A stretch of DNA of 34,912 nucleotides, from assembly GCA_903893795.1 (NCBI GenBank), contig CAITNO010000132.1, forward strand, positions 1 through 34,912. The letters run 5' to 3'. Made by a program: the position numbers and the translations under genes. The notes beneath the pieces were generated by a model that was given only the letters and a program-made list of their open reading frames with translations, ran no database searches and had not been told where the DNA came from. The first letter of the stretch is position 1. Every line of letters begins with the position of its first letter. Shown in pieces: positions 6,573-14,514 of the stretch. The DNA is from Candidatus Hydrogenedentota bacterium (GTDB taxonomy: Bacteria > Hydrogenedentota > Hydrogenedentia > Hydrogenedentales > CAITNO01).

Positions 6573-8339
6573 CTATTCCATAATGCAGGTCACCGGAATC
6601 CAGCCTCTTACGGAATTGACCAAGGCAATCTCTGAGGCACTTTGCACCTCATCCCGCATCATGATCGCTTCGCGGGCCTGTCCTGTTTCCAGCAGATGCC
6701 TGCGCATGGTTCCTGGGAGCAATCCGGATGACAGGGGAGGGGTACACCAGGTCCCGTCCAGTTTCACCATGATGTTGGCAATGCAGCTTTCGGTCACCTC
6801 GCCCCGCGCATTCCAGAGAAGCACATCGTCCGCGCCGTCCCGATTCCGAAAGGCATCGTCGTAAACGTGGCGGTGCGTCGTTTTGTGGAAGAGAAAAGGG
6901 TCCAAGTCATTGACGGGTCTTCCCGCCCAACGCAGCGTGAAAGGGCGCGGTGAAGGTACAGGTTCGCCCATGACGCTTACCGTCCCGTCCGGGGCCAGGA
7001 ACAGGCGCGCCTTTGTGGCGTTCTGCTTCCATAGTTTTCCCGCGTCCTCCAGCGTGTTGCGCACCGCTTCCATGCTACATGGGCGCCCAAAGTATTCGGC
7101 AGAACGTCGGATCCGGTCCAAGTGCTCCTTAAGCAGGAAGAAACACTCCCCGTCCCAGAGCAGGGTCTCAATCAGGAGAAAGTCGGGAGTCTGCTTTTTC
7201 AGGAACGCCGCCTTCAGCACGCATTCGTCATACTCGCCTGTTGCGGTCGAATCCCACGTGATGCCGCCGCCCACGGCATAGTGTGCACGGCCGGAGGGCG
7301 CATGCAGCAGAATGCTGCGTATGGCCACGTTGAATTCGGCCCGGCGGTCCGGACCGCACCAACCGATGGCGCCACAATAGACGCCCCGTGCTTCGGGTTC
7401 GGTGTCCCGGATGATTTGCATGGACCGGATCTTCGGCGCCCCCGTGACCGAGCCCGAGGGAAACAGCGCGGCAAAAAGGTCGGTCAGTCCGGCTTTTGTG
7501 TGCGACTGGACGGTAGACGTCATTTGCCATACCGTTCCATAACGCTCGGTTTCAAAGAGCCGCGGCACCGTTACGCTTCCCGTTTCGCTAATTCGGCCCA
7601 TGTCGTTGCGCAGCAGGTCGACGATCATCAGGTTCTCGGCCCGGTCCTTCACACTGTCCAGGAGTCTCTGGCGGGCCTGTTCGTCTTCCGAACTCCATCG
7701 CCCCCGGGGCATGGTGCCTTTCATCGGCCTGGTTTCCAGTTTCTCCCCGTCCAGGCGGAAGAACAACTCGGGAGACAGGGACAATATGCTGTGGTCTCCA
7801 AAATGGAGCCATGCGCGGTGCTCCGTCTCCTGCCGCGCGCAAAGGGAAAGGAACCACGACAGCGCATCGCCGTCGAATTTCGCTGTCATGGGAAACGTGT
7901 AATTGATTTGATAGCTGTCTCCGGCGGCGATCAGTGACCGTATCTTGGCGATGGCCCGATCGTATTCGTCACGCGAAACACCGGGTCGCCATTCGCTGAC
8001 CTGCCATGCCCCTTCAGTGGGGGAGGGGAGTTTTTTCAGCGGGATGACTTGCATATTGTCATACAGCCCAAACACCGCCAAAGGAAGCGTTCCCAGCGGC
8101 GGGTGAACCGCCAGTGCCGGGTCTAAGGCGGCGGCGGCCTCGTAGGCCAGATAGCCCGCGGCCCAAGCGCCTGCGGCGAGAGCCTTTTCCACCTTTTCCA
8201 GGCAGGGACGCACCTCTTCCAAGCGGGAGGCGACAAGCATCTGGGACGGCCCCGCAAAGATGCGTGCCTCCTGACAGCCCACAAAAAGGGCCGTTCCCGG
8301 CTCACGCAGTGCGTCTGTCCAGTCCTTCTTCATTCCCAA
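6573..8339 (-). CDS. pabBC: Fused aminodeoxychorismate synthase I / aminodeoxychorismate lyase (PabB-PabC)
   Basis: A 588-residue two-domain enzyme making p-aminobenzoate for folate. The N-terminal chorismate-binding domain (about 20-385) carries the PabB signature PMKGT (205-209) with catalytic Lys207, plus PSGSVTGAPK (294-303) and EARGVYCGAIGW. The C-terminal domain (about 386-588) is a class IV PLP aminotransferase fold: ETLLWDG, LDRIRRSAEYF, FLFHKTTHR with PLP-binding Lys486, and a TESCIANI motif. The glutaminase partner PabA is not in the window. A TTG at 8339 has AAGGGA with about 7-base spacing; ATG 8333 has only a poorly spaced site, so either may be used. The gene is divergent from the cyclo-ligase gene, making a folate-related divergon. 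Confidence 0.92.
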   Translation of the reverse strand: MGMKKDWTDALREPGTALFVGCQEARIFAGPSQMLVASRLEEVRPCLEKVEKALAAGAWAAGYLAYEAAAALDPALAVHPPLGTLPLAVFGLYDNMQVIPLKKLPSPTEGAWQVSEWRPGVSRDEYDRAIAKIRSLIAAGDSYQINYTFPMTAKFDGDALSWFLSLCARQETEHRAWLHFGDHSILSLSPELFFRLDGEKLETRPMKGTMPRGRWSSEDEQARQRLLDSVKDRAENLMIVDLLRNDMGRISETGSVTVPRLFETERYGTVWQMTSTVQSHTKAGLTDLFAALFPSGSVTGAPKIRSMQIIRDTEPEARGVYCGAIGWCGPDRRAEFNVAIRSILLHAPSGRAHYAVGGGITWDSTATGEYDECVLKAAFLKKQTPDFLLIETLLWDGECFFLLKEHLDRIRRSAEYFGRPCSMEAVRNTLEDAGKLWKQNATKARLFLAPDGTVSVMGEPVPSPRPFTLRWAGRPVNDLDPFLFHKTTHRHVYDDAFRNRDGADDVLLWNARGEVTESCIANIMVKLDGTWCTPPLSSGLLPGTMRRHLLETGQAREAIMMRDEVQSASEIALVNSVRGWIPVTCIME

Positions 8340-8382
8340 TTCAGAATCCCTTGGTCACCATTGCCCAGGCATAAGCAGGGGC

Positions 8383-8411
8383 GTGAGCGTTGTTGAAATC
8401 AATGGTACAAT
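8383..8411 (+). promoter_or_regulatory. Candidate promoter for the mini-ORF and cyclo-ligase
   Basis: TACAAT (8406-8411) is a good -10 box. At exactly 17 bases upstream is GTGAGC, a poor -35. It lies 38 bases before ATG 8450 in the 110-base divergent gap. Confidence 0.3.
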
Positions 8412-8449
8412 TAGACGAGAGCAAGATTACAACCATGGAGGATACCACG

Positions 8450-8626
8450 ATGAGCGTAAAGGAGTTGTGGTACAGATTTCTTGCAGCCATGGCGAAGGAC
8501 GATGGCAAAGCGCCGGGCCTTGCAGAAGGGCCGCCGGTTCCCCGTGACTTGGAACCCCACGGGCATGCCAAATCGGCCCACGAAGAATCGCACACCTGGA
8601 AAGCCCACGGCGGGGACCGCCATTAG
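8450..8626 (+). CDS. 58-residue His-rich protein, unknown
   Basis: Starts MSVKELWYRFLAAMAKDD and ends in a polar tail with His at several positions (EPHGHAKSAHEESHTWKAHGGDRH region, six His in 24 residues). ATG 8450 is eight bases after a strong GGAGG. The stop is five bases before the next start at 8632, so it is probably translated with the cyclo-ligase. The first 20 residues look like an amphipathic helix, the tail like a metal-binding or disordered segment. I recognise no family. The excellent ribosome site and tight coupling support a real gene. Confidence 0.6.
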   Translation: MSVKELWYRFLAAMAKDDGKAPGLAEGPPVPRDLEPHGHAKSAHEESHTWKAHGGDRH

Positions 8627-8631
8627 GATCA

Positions 8632-9261
8632 ATGCCCTTGAGCCATCCGGGTGACATGCCGCCACAGACCAAGCAGAGTCTTCGTTCCGAAGTCCTATGG
8701 AAGCGTAAGAGCTTGGATGAGGCCACAGCGGAGGCAAACAGCCTGATTGTCCGGGTGATGCTTGATGCTTCAGAACTTCTGAGCGGCGTTTCAGTGGTGC
8801 TGTGCTACGTTTCCGCCAAGGACAACGAGGTGGCCACCCACCAGATTATCAGGGAGCTTCTAACCCAGGGCAAGACCATCTTTGTGCCCCTATGCGACCG
8901 GAAAAGCAGCATCATGCAATGGTCGCGCCTCACAGCGCTGGAGGAACTGGAGCGCACGCATTTTGGCCTGCTAGAACCGTCCGCCCAATACGTGCGTATT
9001 GAAGCCGTTCCCGACGGGGCGGTCTGTCTGGTGCCCGGTGTGGCGTTCACCCGTGACGGATGGCGGATAGGTTATGGCGGCGGATATTTCGACCGCTTCC
9101 TGAACGGATTCTCCGGGATTTCCGTCGGCCTCGCCCATGGGGTGCAACTCATCGACACCATTTCCACCCAGCCCCATGACTGTCCGGTGGATTATCTTGT
9201 CACGGAATCAGGTGTCATTGATTGTCGGGAACTGCGCAGTCTCGGCTTTAAGAATGGGTGA
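8632..9261 (+). CDS. 5-formyltetrahydrofolate cyclo-ligase (MTHFS)
   Basis: A 209-residue cytoplasmic enzyme that converts 5-formyl-THF to 5,10-methenyl-THF using ATP. It has the N-terminal K-LR-E---R pattern (KQSLRSEVLWKRKSL), the middle CYVSAKDNEV segment, and the diagnostic PGVAFTRDGWRIGYGGGYFDR region with the Gly-rich nucleotide loop. The length is typical for the family. Start choice is uncertain: ATG 8632 has AGGA only three bases away, and ATG 8656 (MPPQTKQ) has a weak GGGTG. The 3' end overlaps the convergent phosphatase gene by 14 bases. It sits opposite pabBC, which fits a role in folate recycling. Confidence 0.92.
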   Translation: MPLSHPGDMPPQTKQSLRSEVLWKRKSLDEATAEANSLIVRVMLDASELLSGVSVVLCYVSAKDNEVATHQIIRELLTQGKTIFVPLCDRKSSIMQWSRLTALEELERTHFGLLEPSAQYVRIEAVPDGAVCLVPGVAFTRDGWRIGYGGGYFDRFLNGFSGISVGLAHGVQLIDTISTQPHDCPVDYLVTESGVIDCRELRSLGFKNG

Positions 9262-10045
9262 TGCAGCCCAGCAACGCCTCATGAACCGCCCCGTTTGAGA
9301 TAAGCACGCCCTCGCGGCCGTCGAAGACCCGCAGCGGACTTCCGTCGAGCCGCGTGGCCATGGCCCCCGCCTCCTCCGCGATGAGCTGGGCTGCGGCATA
9401 GTCCCAGGGACACAGGGACATGTGAATGTAGCCGTCCACATCACCCGTGGCGATTTGGCAGATTCCCCCGGTGGCCGCGCCCTGGCACCGGATTTGTCCA
9501 CTCTGCCGTATCACGTTTGATGCACGGCTGAGGAAGGCCTTCTTGTCGTCCAAGCCGCTGAAATCGATCTCCACGCAGGCCTCGGCGAGATGCTGCACAT
9601 CCGAAACCCGCAAGGGGCGGCCGTTGCAGAAACTGCCCTCCCCCTGATCGGCCAGAAAGACCTGGCCGCCGACGGGAAAACCCACCCCTGCGGCCCGCGC
9701 CAACCCGTCCACCACCAGCGCGATGGAGATGCCGAATAACGGGTTCATGCCCCGCACGAAATTGTACGTTCCGTCAATGGGGTCAATTACCCACACACGC
9801 CCCCGGGGATTGCTGGGGATTTTCCCAAGGTCACCCTCCTCGCCAACGACCAAGTCGCCCGGAAAGGCTTCCGCCACCGCGTCGGCAAAGCGTTTCTGAA
9901 TCGTCAGGTCCACCTCGGTCAGCAGGTCGGCCGGCTCGGATTTGGAAGTAACCGTCAGACGGCTCTTGTCGCGGTATTTTTCCAGAACATAGTCCCAGTT
10001 CCGCTTCAGAAAATCTTGGATGAACTTAAGGTCACGAGAAGCCAT
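9248..10045 (-). CDS. Inositol-monophosphatase family phosphatase
   Basis: A 265-residue Mg-dependent sugar/inositol phosphatase. Metal-binding motifs are all present: GEEGD (68-72), WVIDPIDGTYNF (85-96, Asp88 and Asp91), and near the C-terminus CPWDYAAAQLIAEEAG with its metal Asp. ATG 10045 follows GGGA by six bases; the open frame upstream to 10501 lies antisense to a permease and is not coding. The family (SuhB, CysQ, HisN and others) has varied substrates, and the sequence alone does not choose between them. HisN-like histidinol-phosphate activity is possible because the window contains hisD and hisC without an obvious HisB. It is downstream of the sugar importer operon but has its own leader. 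Confidence 0.88.
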   Translation of the reverse strand: MASRDLKFIQDFLKRNWDYVLEKYRDKSRLTVTSKSEPADLLTEVDLTIQKRFADAVAEAFPGDLVVGEEGDLGKIPSNPRGRVWVIDPIDGTYNFVRGMNPLFGISIALVVDGLARAAGVGFPVGGQVFLADQGEGSFCNGRPLRVSDVQHLAEACVEIDFSGLDDKKAFLSRASNVIRQSGQIRCQGAATGGICQIATGDVDGYIHMSLCPWDYAAAQLIAEEAGAMATRLDGSPLRVFDGREGVLISNGAVHEALLGCITHS

Positions 10046-10059
10046 AGCCTGTCCCTGCC

Positions 10060-10080
10060 GGTGGCCGAAAACTGGCCACC
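10060..10080 (-). promoter_or_regulatory. Perfect palindrome in the phosphatase leader, candidate operator
   Basis: GGTGGCC, seven-base spacer, GGCCACC. It is 15 bases upstream of ATG 10045. A TATAAA-like -10 box lies at 10092-10097 on the same strand, so the palindrome would start about five bases after transcription begins. No T-tract follows, so an operator or 5' UTR hairpin is more likely than a terminator. Confidence 0.4.
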
Positions 10081-10197
10081 TCATATGAATGTTTATAATT
10101 ACAGCGACACCGCGTATTTCACGTCCTGCGTGAGACGCAAGGATACGATACGCCCTATGCCCCCCCCGCGCAAATTCCGTCTCCGCCAATTCTGGGT

Positions 10198-11196
10198 TTA
10201 CCCTTTTAGCCCGGACATGGTGATGCCCTGGATGAAGGTGCGCTGCGTGAAGAAGAAGAGCACGATGATGGGGAGGGTGATGACGGTAGACATGGCCATG
10301 AGCGGACCCCAGGCGCTGACATGCTGGCTTTGGAACTGCTGCAGCGCGATGGCCAGCGTGTATTGCCGGTCGTCCTGGAGGTAGATGAGCGGGTTGAGGA
10401 AATCGCCCCATTGGAAGAGGAACATGAACAGTGCCGTGGTGGCCAGTGCGGGCTTCGCCAGCGGCAGGATGATGCGGGCATAGATGCCGAATTCGGAGCA
10501 ACCGTCGATTCGTGCCGCAGCGCTCAGGTCTTCCGGAACGGTCTTGAAGAACTGGCGCAGGAGGAAGATGTAGAAGGGCACGCCCAGCCAGTAGGGCACA
10601 ATAAGCGGCTTGAAGGACCCCACCCAGCCGAGCTTGCTATACAGGGCGAAAAGGGGGATCAGCGTGACCTGGTAGGGCAGCATCATGGTCGCCAGCACAA
10701 GCACGAACACGGCATCCCGTCCACGCCAGGGGATGCGGGCGAAGCTGTAGGCCACCACGGAGGACGACACCAGCGTGCCCAGCACGGTGCAAAAACAGAT
10801 GAAGAGGGTGTTGCGCAGATTCTGCCAGAAATCCATCATCTCGAAGGCCTTGCTGTAATTCTCCCAGTGCAGGCCCACCTGCTGGAGCGGCTCGATCTCG
10901 TGGTCCCATGCCTCCACCTGTTTCCCGTCCAGCAACAGATGGTGCCGCCCCGTCTCCTCGGCGCCCAAGTCCACGGCGGACTTTCCGTCGAATTTCACCA
11001 GCGTGCGTCCCTGGTCATCGCGCACATCGGTGGTGGGAATCCATTGCGGCGGCTGACCCGGCGGCGGAAATATGCGGGACTCGTGCTTGAACGACGTGGA
11101 CAGCATCCAGACGAAGGGCAACACGAACGCGATGGACAACAGTCCGAGTATGCCCAGTTTCAGGGCTGTCTTAACTGTTTTGCGACTATTCGCCAT
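10198..11196 (-). CDS. Carbohydrate ABC transporter permease (MalG/UgpE type)
   Basis: A 332-residue inner-membrane subunit of a CUT1 sugar importer. It has an N-terminal helix (LGILGLLSIAFVLPFVWML), several further helices, and the EAA loop that docks the ATPase (ARIDGCSEFGIYARIILP). Between the first helix and the conserved HWENY segment there is an extra hydrophilic stretch of about 60 residues (roughly 45-105) absent from standard MalG, containing LVKFDGK and LLLDGKQVEAWD; it should face the periplasm. ATG 11196 overlaps the preceding permease stop by 11 bases, indicating translational coupling. Last gene of the importer operon. Confidence 0.92.
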   Translation of the reverse strand: MANSRKTVKTALKLGILGLLSIAFVLPFVWMLSTSFKHESRIFPPPGQPPQWIPTTDVRDDQGRTLVKFDGKSAVDLGAEETGRHHLLLDGKQVEAWDHEIEPLQQVGLHWENYSKAFEMMDFWQNLRNTLFICFCTVLGTLVSSSVVAYSFARIPWRGRDAVFVLVLATMMLPYQVTLIPLFALYSKLGWVGSFKPLIVPYWLGVPFYIFLLRQFFKTVPEDLSAAARIDGCSEFGIYARIILPLAKPALATTALFMFLFQWGDFLNPLIYLQDDRQYTLAIALQQFQSQHVSAWGPLMAMSTVITLPIIVLFFFTQRTFIQGITMSGLKG

Positions 11197-12082
11197 GGTA
11201 GAAAACCCATTTCCGCGACGACACGAGCACACCCACAGTCGCCGCCAGGATGACCATAAAGAGCATCCAGGCCATGGCCGAGGCGTAGCCCATGCGCAGG
11301 TAGTAGAAGGAATTGCGGTACAGGTACAGCGCGTAGAACATCGTCGTGTCCACGGGGGTGCCCTTGCCGCCGGTCATCACGTACACCTGGGTGAAATACT
11401 GGAAAGAGGAGATGAGCCCCATGACCAGATTGAACAGGATGGTCGGCGTGAGCATGGGCAGCGTGACGTGGCGGAACTTGGCCCAGGCGCCCGCGCCGTC
11501 CAGTTCGGCCACCTCATAGAGCGTCGGCGGCACATCGGCCAGCCCCGCCAGAAAGATCACCATCGCGCCGCCGATGCCCCACACGCTCATAAGAATAAGC
11601 GACGGCTTGGACCACTCGGGGCTGGCAATCCAGCCCGGACCCTGGATGCCGAACCACTGCATCAGCAAGCTGTTCACGAGACCACTTTCAGGATTAAGCA
11701 CCCACAGCCAGAGCACGGCTGACGCCACGATGGGCACAATGCTTGGCAGGAAGAACAGTGTGCGAAATACGGACTGGCCCGGCAGTTTCTGGTTGAGCAG
11801 CATCGCAATGCCCAGTCCCGACGCCAGGCACAGGGGCACCGAGAACAGGGTGAAATAGAGCGTGTTGTAGAGCGCCGTCCAGAAGACCGGGTCCTTGAAG
11901 AAGAGTTCCCGGTAATTGTCCAGTCCCACCCAGACTGCAGGCTGCACCACGTTGAACGAGGTGAAGCTGTAGTAAATGCTCATGATCAGCGGATAGAGCG
12001 TGAACACGAGAAAGCCCAGCACCCACGGCGAGGCGAACAGCAGGCCCATGGCCAGGTTTCGTTTTTCCATGCGCGTCATCAT
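11186..12082 (-). CDS. Carbohydrate ABC transporter permease (MalF/UgpA type)
   Basis: A 298-residue integral membrane protein, partner of the next permease in a CUT1 importer. The first helix (GLLFASPWVLGFLVFTLYP) and the motif SFTSFNVV are typical of the UgpA/MalF family. The EAA loop reads YEVAELDGAGAWAKFRHVTLP. About six membrane helices can be seen. Its ATG at 12082 overlaps the binding-protein stop as ATGA, and its own stop overlaps the next start, so three transport genes are tightly coupled. Standard length, nothing missing. Confidence 0.93.
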   Translation of the reverse strand: MMTRMEKRNLAMGLLFASPWVLGFLVFTLYPLIMSIYYSFTSFNVVQPAVWVGLDNYRELFFKDPVFWTALYNTLYFTLFSVPLCLASGLGIAMLLNQKLPGQSVFRTLFFLPSIVPIVASAVLWLWVLNPESGLVNSLLMQWFGIQGPGWIASPEWSKPSLILMSVWGIGGAMVIFLAGLADVPPTLYEVAELDGAGAWAKFRHVTLPMLTPTILFNLVMGLISSFQYFTQVYVMTGGKGTPVDTTMFYALYLYRNSFYYLRMGYASAMAWMLFMVILAATVGVLVSSRKWVFYHGE

Positions 12083-13491
12083 TTGGCAGCCCCCCCCTTC
12101 GGCAGGCTGCGCAGCCGCATTATTTCACGGTTGACCGTGTCTTGCACCATGCGTGCCGCCTCCTCCGGCGTGGTCTCGTGCATGACCACGCGCTCGCGCT
12201 GCCGCTCCATCTCGTCGGTCAGCAGGCGGTTGGACGGAATGCTCGGCAGCGCGACCACGGGGCGGTCGAGCAACTGCCTCACAAAGACGCTGAACTTGGG
12301 GTTCTTCATGAACCGCTCCTGCATGGCGTCGTCAATGCGCGGCGGGATGTTCCGAATGGCCGCGTTGTAGTCGCTGACGGGTGAGGTGCCGCCCGGGCGG
12401 TTGTTATAGAACCAGTGCAGGAACTTCTTGGCTGCCTCTGGATGGCGCGCCGTGGCCGGAATGATGTCGCCCACAATGGTCGGGTCATAGGCCATCGGGG
12501 TCACCCCGGCCGGCTGGGGTATGGGCGCCACGCCCCAGTCAAGGCTCGGCGCGTACTTGGGAATGTAGGCCACCTGCCATTCGCCCTCGGTCATCATGGC
12601 CACCCGGCCCGTGTAGAAGGGGTTGTTGGCGCTCATGTACTCGCCCAGTCCCTTGCTGAAGGAGGTCACCATGTTGGGGTCCATGGCGTAGGGCTTGTCC
12701 TTTGATGGATCGGGCCCCTGCGTGAAGCTCAATTGCCACGCGAAGGAGCGAATGATGGCCGGGTCACTGCCGCATTCGGACAGCCCCGTCTTTTCGTTGT
12801 ACCACTTGCCCCCAAAGAATTCGCCCCACATGAAGCTGTTGTCCCAGGGCAGCCAGGGCAGGAAGCCCATTTGTTCGATGGCGCCGTTGGGCTTGCGGAC
12901 GGTGAGTTTGGCGGCGTAGTCTTCCAGTTCTTCCAGGGTTTGCGGGGGACGTTCGGGGTCAAGTCCTGCCTTGATGAATTCCTGTTTGTTCCAGATCAGG
13001 CAGATAATGTCCGTGGTCGTTGGAATCACCCAGACATGCCCGTCGAATTTGATCATGGGCCAGATGCTGGGGAAGAACTTGTCCGGCCTGATTTCAGGCT
13101 CGCCGGCCACGAAATCGTCCAGCGGAAGAAAAAGCCCGTCTCCGGCAAGCTGGCAGATGACGCTGCCGTCCAGCGACATGATATCGGGTGGCGCGCTGCC
13201 GGCAATCGAGGTGAGGGCCTTCTCCATCAGTGCCTCAAAGCCAATCGGCACGGCGCGTATGTACACCTCGTTCTGGCTGTGGTTAAACTCATTGATGAGC
13301 TTGCGGCGTTCCGCGTGCTCATGGCCCGAGTGGCGGTCCCAATAGACGATGACCTCGCGTCCGTCCCGGATGGCCTGCCGTTCCTCATCGGAACTGGCGG
13401 CGCTGGGCCACAGGACAAACAGCAGCAGCGCGCCCGCGGCAAGCGCCGCGGCCCACAACAGCCATCGTTTTATGTCGCTATGTCCGTTCAT
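12079..13491 (-). CDS. Extracellular solute-binding protein family 1 (sugar)
   Basis: A 470-residue periplasmic receptor of the importer. The N-terminal segment (WLLWAAALAAGALLLFVLWP) is a signal or membrane anchor; it has no lipobox Cys, so this is not a typical lipoprotein. The mature protein shows family 1 features: VIVYWDRHSGHEHAERRKLINEFN-like first lobe (split here only for reading), PDIMSLDGS, IPTTTDIICLIWNK, and GRVAMMTEGEWQ. The hinge and length suit an oligosaccharide or glycerophosphodiester-type ligand, not determined here. ATG 13491 overlaps the deacetylase stop as ATGA. The C-terminal region RVVMHETTPEEAARMVQDTV is the usual family 1 end. Confidence 0.9.
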   Translation of the reverse strand: MNGHSDIKRWLLWAAALAAGALLLFVLWPSAASSDEERQAIRDGREVIVYWDRHSGHEHAERRKLINEFNHSQNEVYIRAVPIGFEALMEKALTSIAGSAPPDIMSLDGSVICQLAGDGLFLPLDDFVAGEPEIRPDKFFPSIWPMIKFDGHVWVIPTTTDIICLIWNKQEFIKAGLDPERPPQTLEELEDYAAKLTVRKPNGAIEQMGFLPWLPWDNSFMWGEFFGGKWYNEKTGLSECGSDPAIIRSFAWQLSFTQGPDPSKDKPYAMDPNMVTSFSKGLGEYMSANNPFYTGRVAMMTEGEWQVAYIPKYAPSLDWGVAPIPQPAGVTPMAYDPTIVGDIIPATARHPEAAKKFLHWFYNNRPGGTSPVSDYNAAIRNIPPRIDDAMQERFMKNPKFSVFVRQLLDRPVVALPSIPSNRLLTDEMERQRERVVMHETTPEEAARMVQDTVNREIMRLRSLPKGGAAK

Positions 13492-14267
13492 GTTTGTCCA
13501 CGCGCTGTCCGGGCATCCCGGACATATTCCGCTATTCGTTCGACCGTGTCCAGCCAGATGCTGTTTTCGGGGACTGCCGCTCTGCGGCAGAGATGCTCCA
13601 ACGTGTCCAGCAGCGTCGTCTGCCGCGCGCCCACGGGCCCGGCATCGTGTCCGGCAAGTATAAGCCATCCACCCTCGGCGCGGGCCGCATCCAGCAGGGC
13701 ATCCAAGCCTGCCTCGTCCACGTTGTCCATCGTGACGGCATACAACTGGTGGAGGTCACAGTAGGCAGGGTCGTTGTGCATTTCGCTGAAGAAGAGACGG
13801 CCCGCCAGAAAGTGGCGCGCCACTGCGGGCACGTAGCTTTGCACCGACTTCCCGCGCCCGACCGTGGTCTGGCCGCAGGGATAGGCAAAGGTGCGGGGTT
13901 GCACCCCCAGCAGTTCCAACAGTTGCCGGTTCGCCTCCAGCAACTCACCCTGTTCGAGAGCGTCAAGCGTCATCTCTTCCAGCGCATTACGCCGCGAAAA
14001 GCGGAAATTGCCGCTGCACGGATGGGTTGCCGAATGGTTGCCGATTTCGTGACCGGCGGTCACCACTGCGCGCCAGGACTCCACATGCTCCCGCACCGCC
14101 GACGGAAGGGGATAGAAAGTGGCGCGCACCCCGTACCGGTCGAGTAAGGGCAAGGCATGGCGCCATTGCGATTCGCGGCCGTCGTCGAAGCTGAGACTCA
14201 AAGCCATCTGCCTGCCTTCGGGCCAGGAGAATTGGGGCGCATGGTTGGACTCCGGGGATGGAGCCAC
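13488..14267 (-). CDS. Polysaccharide deacetylase (NodB domain)
   Basis: A carbohydrate esterase 4 family enzyme of about 259 residues that removes acetyl groups from glycans. Motif 1 is SLSFDDGRE (metal-binding Asp pair), motif 2 is GNHSATHP (two metal His), and the later FAYPCGQ segment corresponds to motif 3. I propose the GTG start at 14267 because GGGGAAGGA lies seven bases upstream and the residues that follow (HAPQFSWPEGRQMALSLSF) are the normal family lead-in. The open frame extends to 14546 but crosses the inverted repeat element at 14285-14375. No signal peptide is visible, so it may be cytoplasmic, acting on imported sugars. Its stop overlaps the binding-protein start, placing it firmly in the importer operon. 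Confidence 0.85.
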   Translation of the reverse strand: MAPSPESNHAPQFSWPEGRQMALSLSFDDGRESQWRHALPLLDRYGVRATFYPLPSAVREHVESWRAVVTAGHEIGNHSATHPCSGNFRFSRRNALEEMTLDALEQGELLEANRQLLELLGVQPRTFAYPCGQTTVGRGKSVQSYVPAVARHFLAGRLFFSEMHNDPAYCDLHQLYAVTMDNVDEAGLDALLDAARAEGGWLILAGHDAGPVGARQTTLLDTLEHLCRRAAVPENSIWLDTVERIAEYVRDARTARGQT

Positions 14268-14284
14268 ACCGTCATCCTTCCCCT

Positions 14285-14375
14285 CCGTCATTCCCGCGCA
14301 GGCGGGAATCCAGTCTTCCGCGCGTGGACCTGGGTCTTCACCAATACTGGATTCCCGCTTGCGCGGGAATGACGG
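14285..14375. repeat. 91-bp inverted-repeat element (REP/MITE-like)
   Basis: Two 29-bp arms (14285-14313 and 14347-14375) are inverted copies with one mismatch, separated by 33 bases. Each arm contains an inner palindrome ATTCCCGC...GCGGGAAT. This is the widespread element recognised by its translations FPRKRES and DWIPACAGMT. It lies between the ATPase and deacetylase genes of one operon, 18 bases upstream of the proposed GTG start. Confidence 0.85.
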
Positions 14376-14514
14376 GAGCGCGTGACCGTCCCCACGTGGG
14401 GAATCGGGACCTTCTCCGCAGGATGTGGGGCTGTCGCCCATTCTTAGAAGACTCCCTGTTGCGCAGCACCGTTGCGCCGTGAAAGAAAAAGGGTGGCCGG
14501 TAAGGACCGCTCCC

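Noticed and set aside
8340..8631. 6S RNA next to the cyclo-ligase gene
   Set aside because: In gammaproteobacteria the 6S RNA gene is beside this gene. Here the space holds the coding mini-ORF and no long rod-shaped structure.
14285..14375. CRISPR-like repeats
   Set aside because: There are only two copies, inverted rather than direct, with one 33-base spacer. It is a known-type inverted-repeat element.
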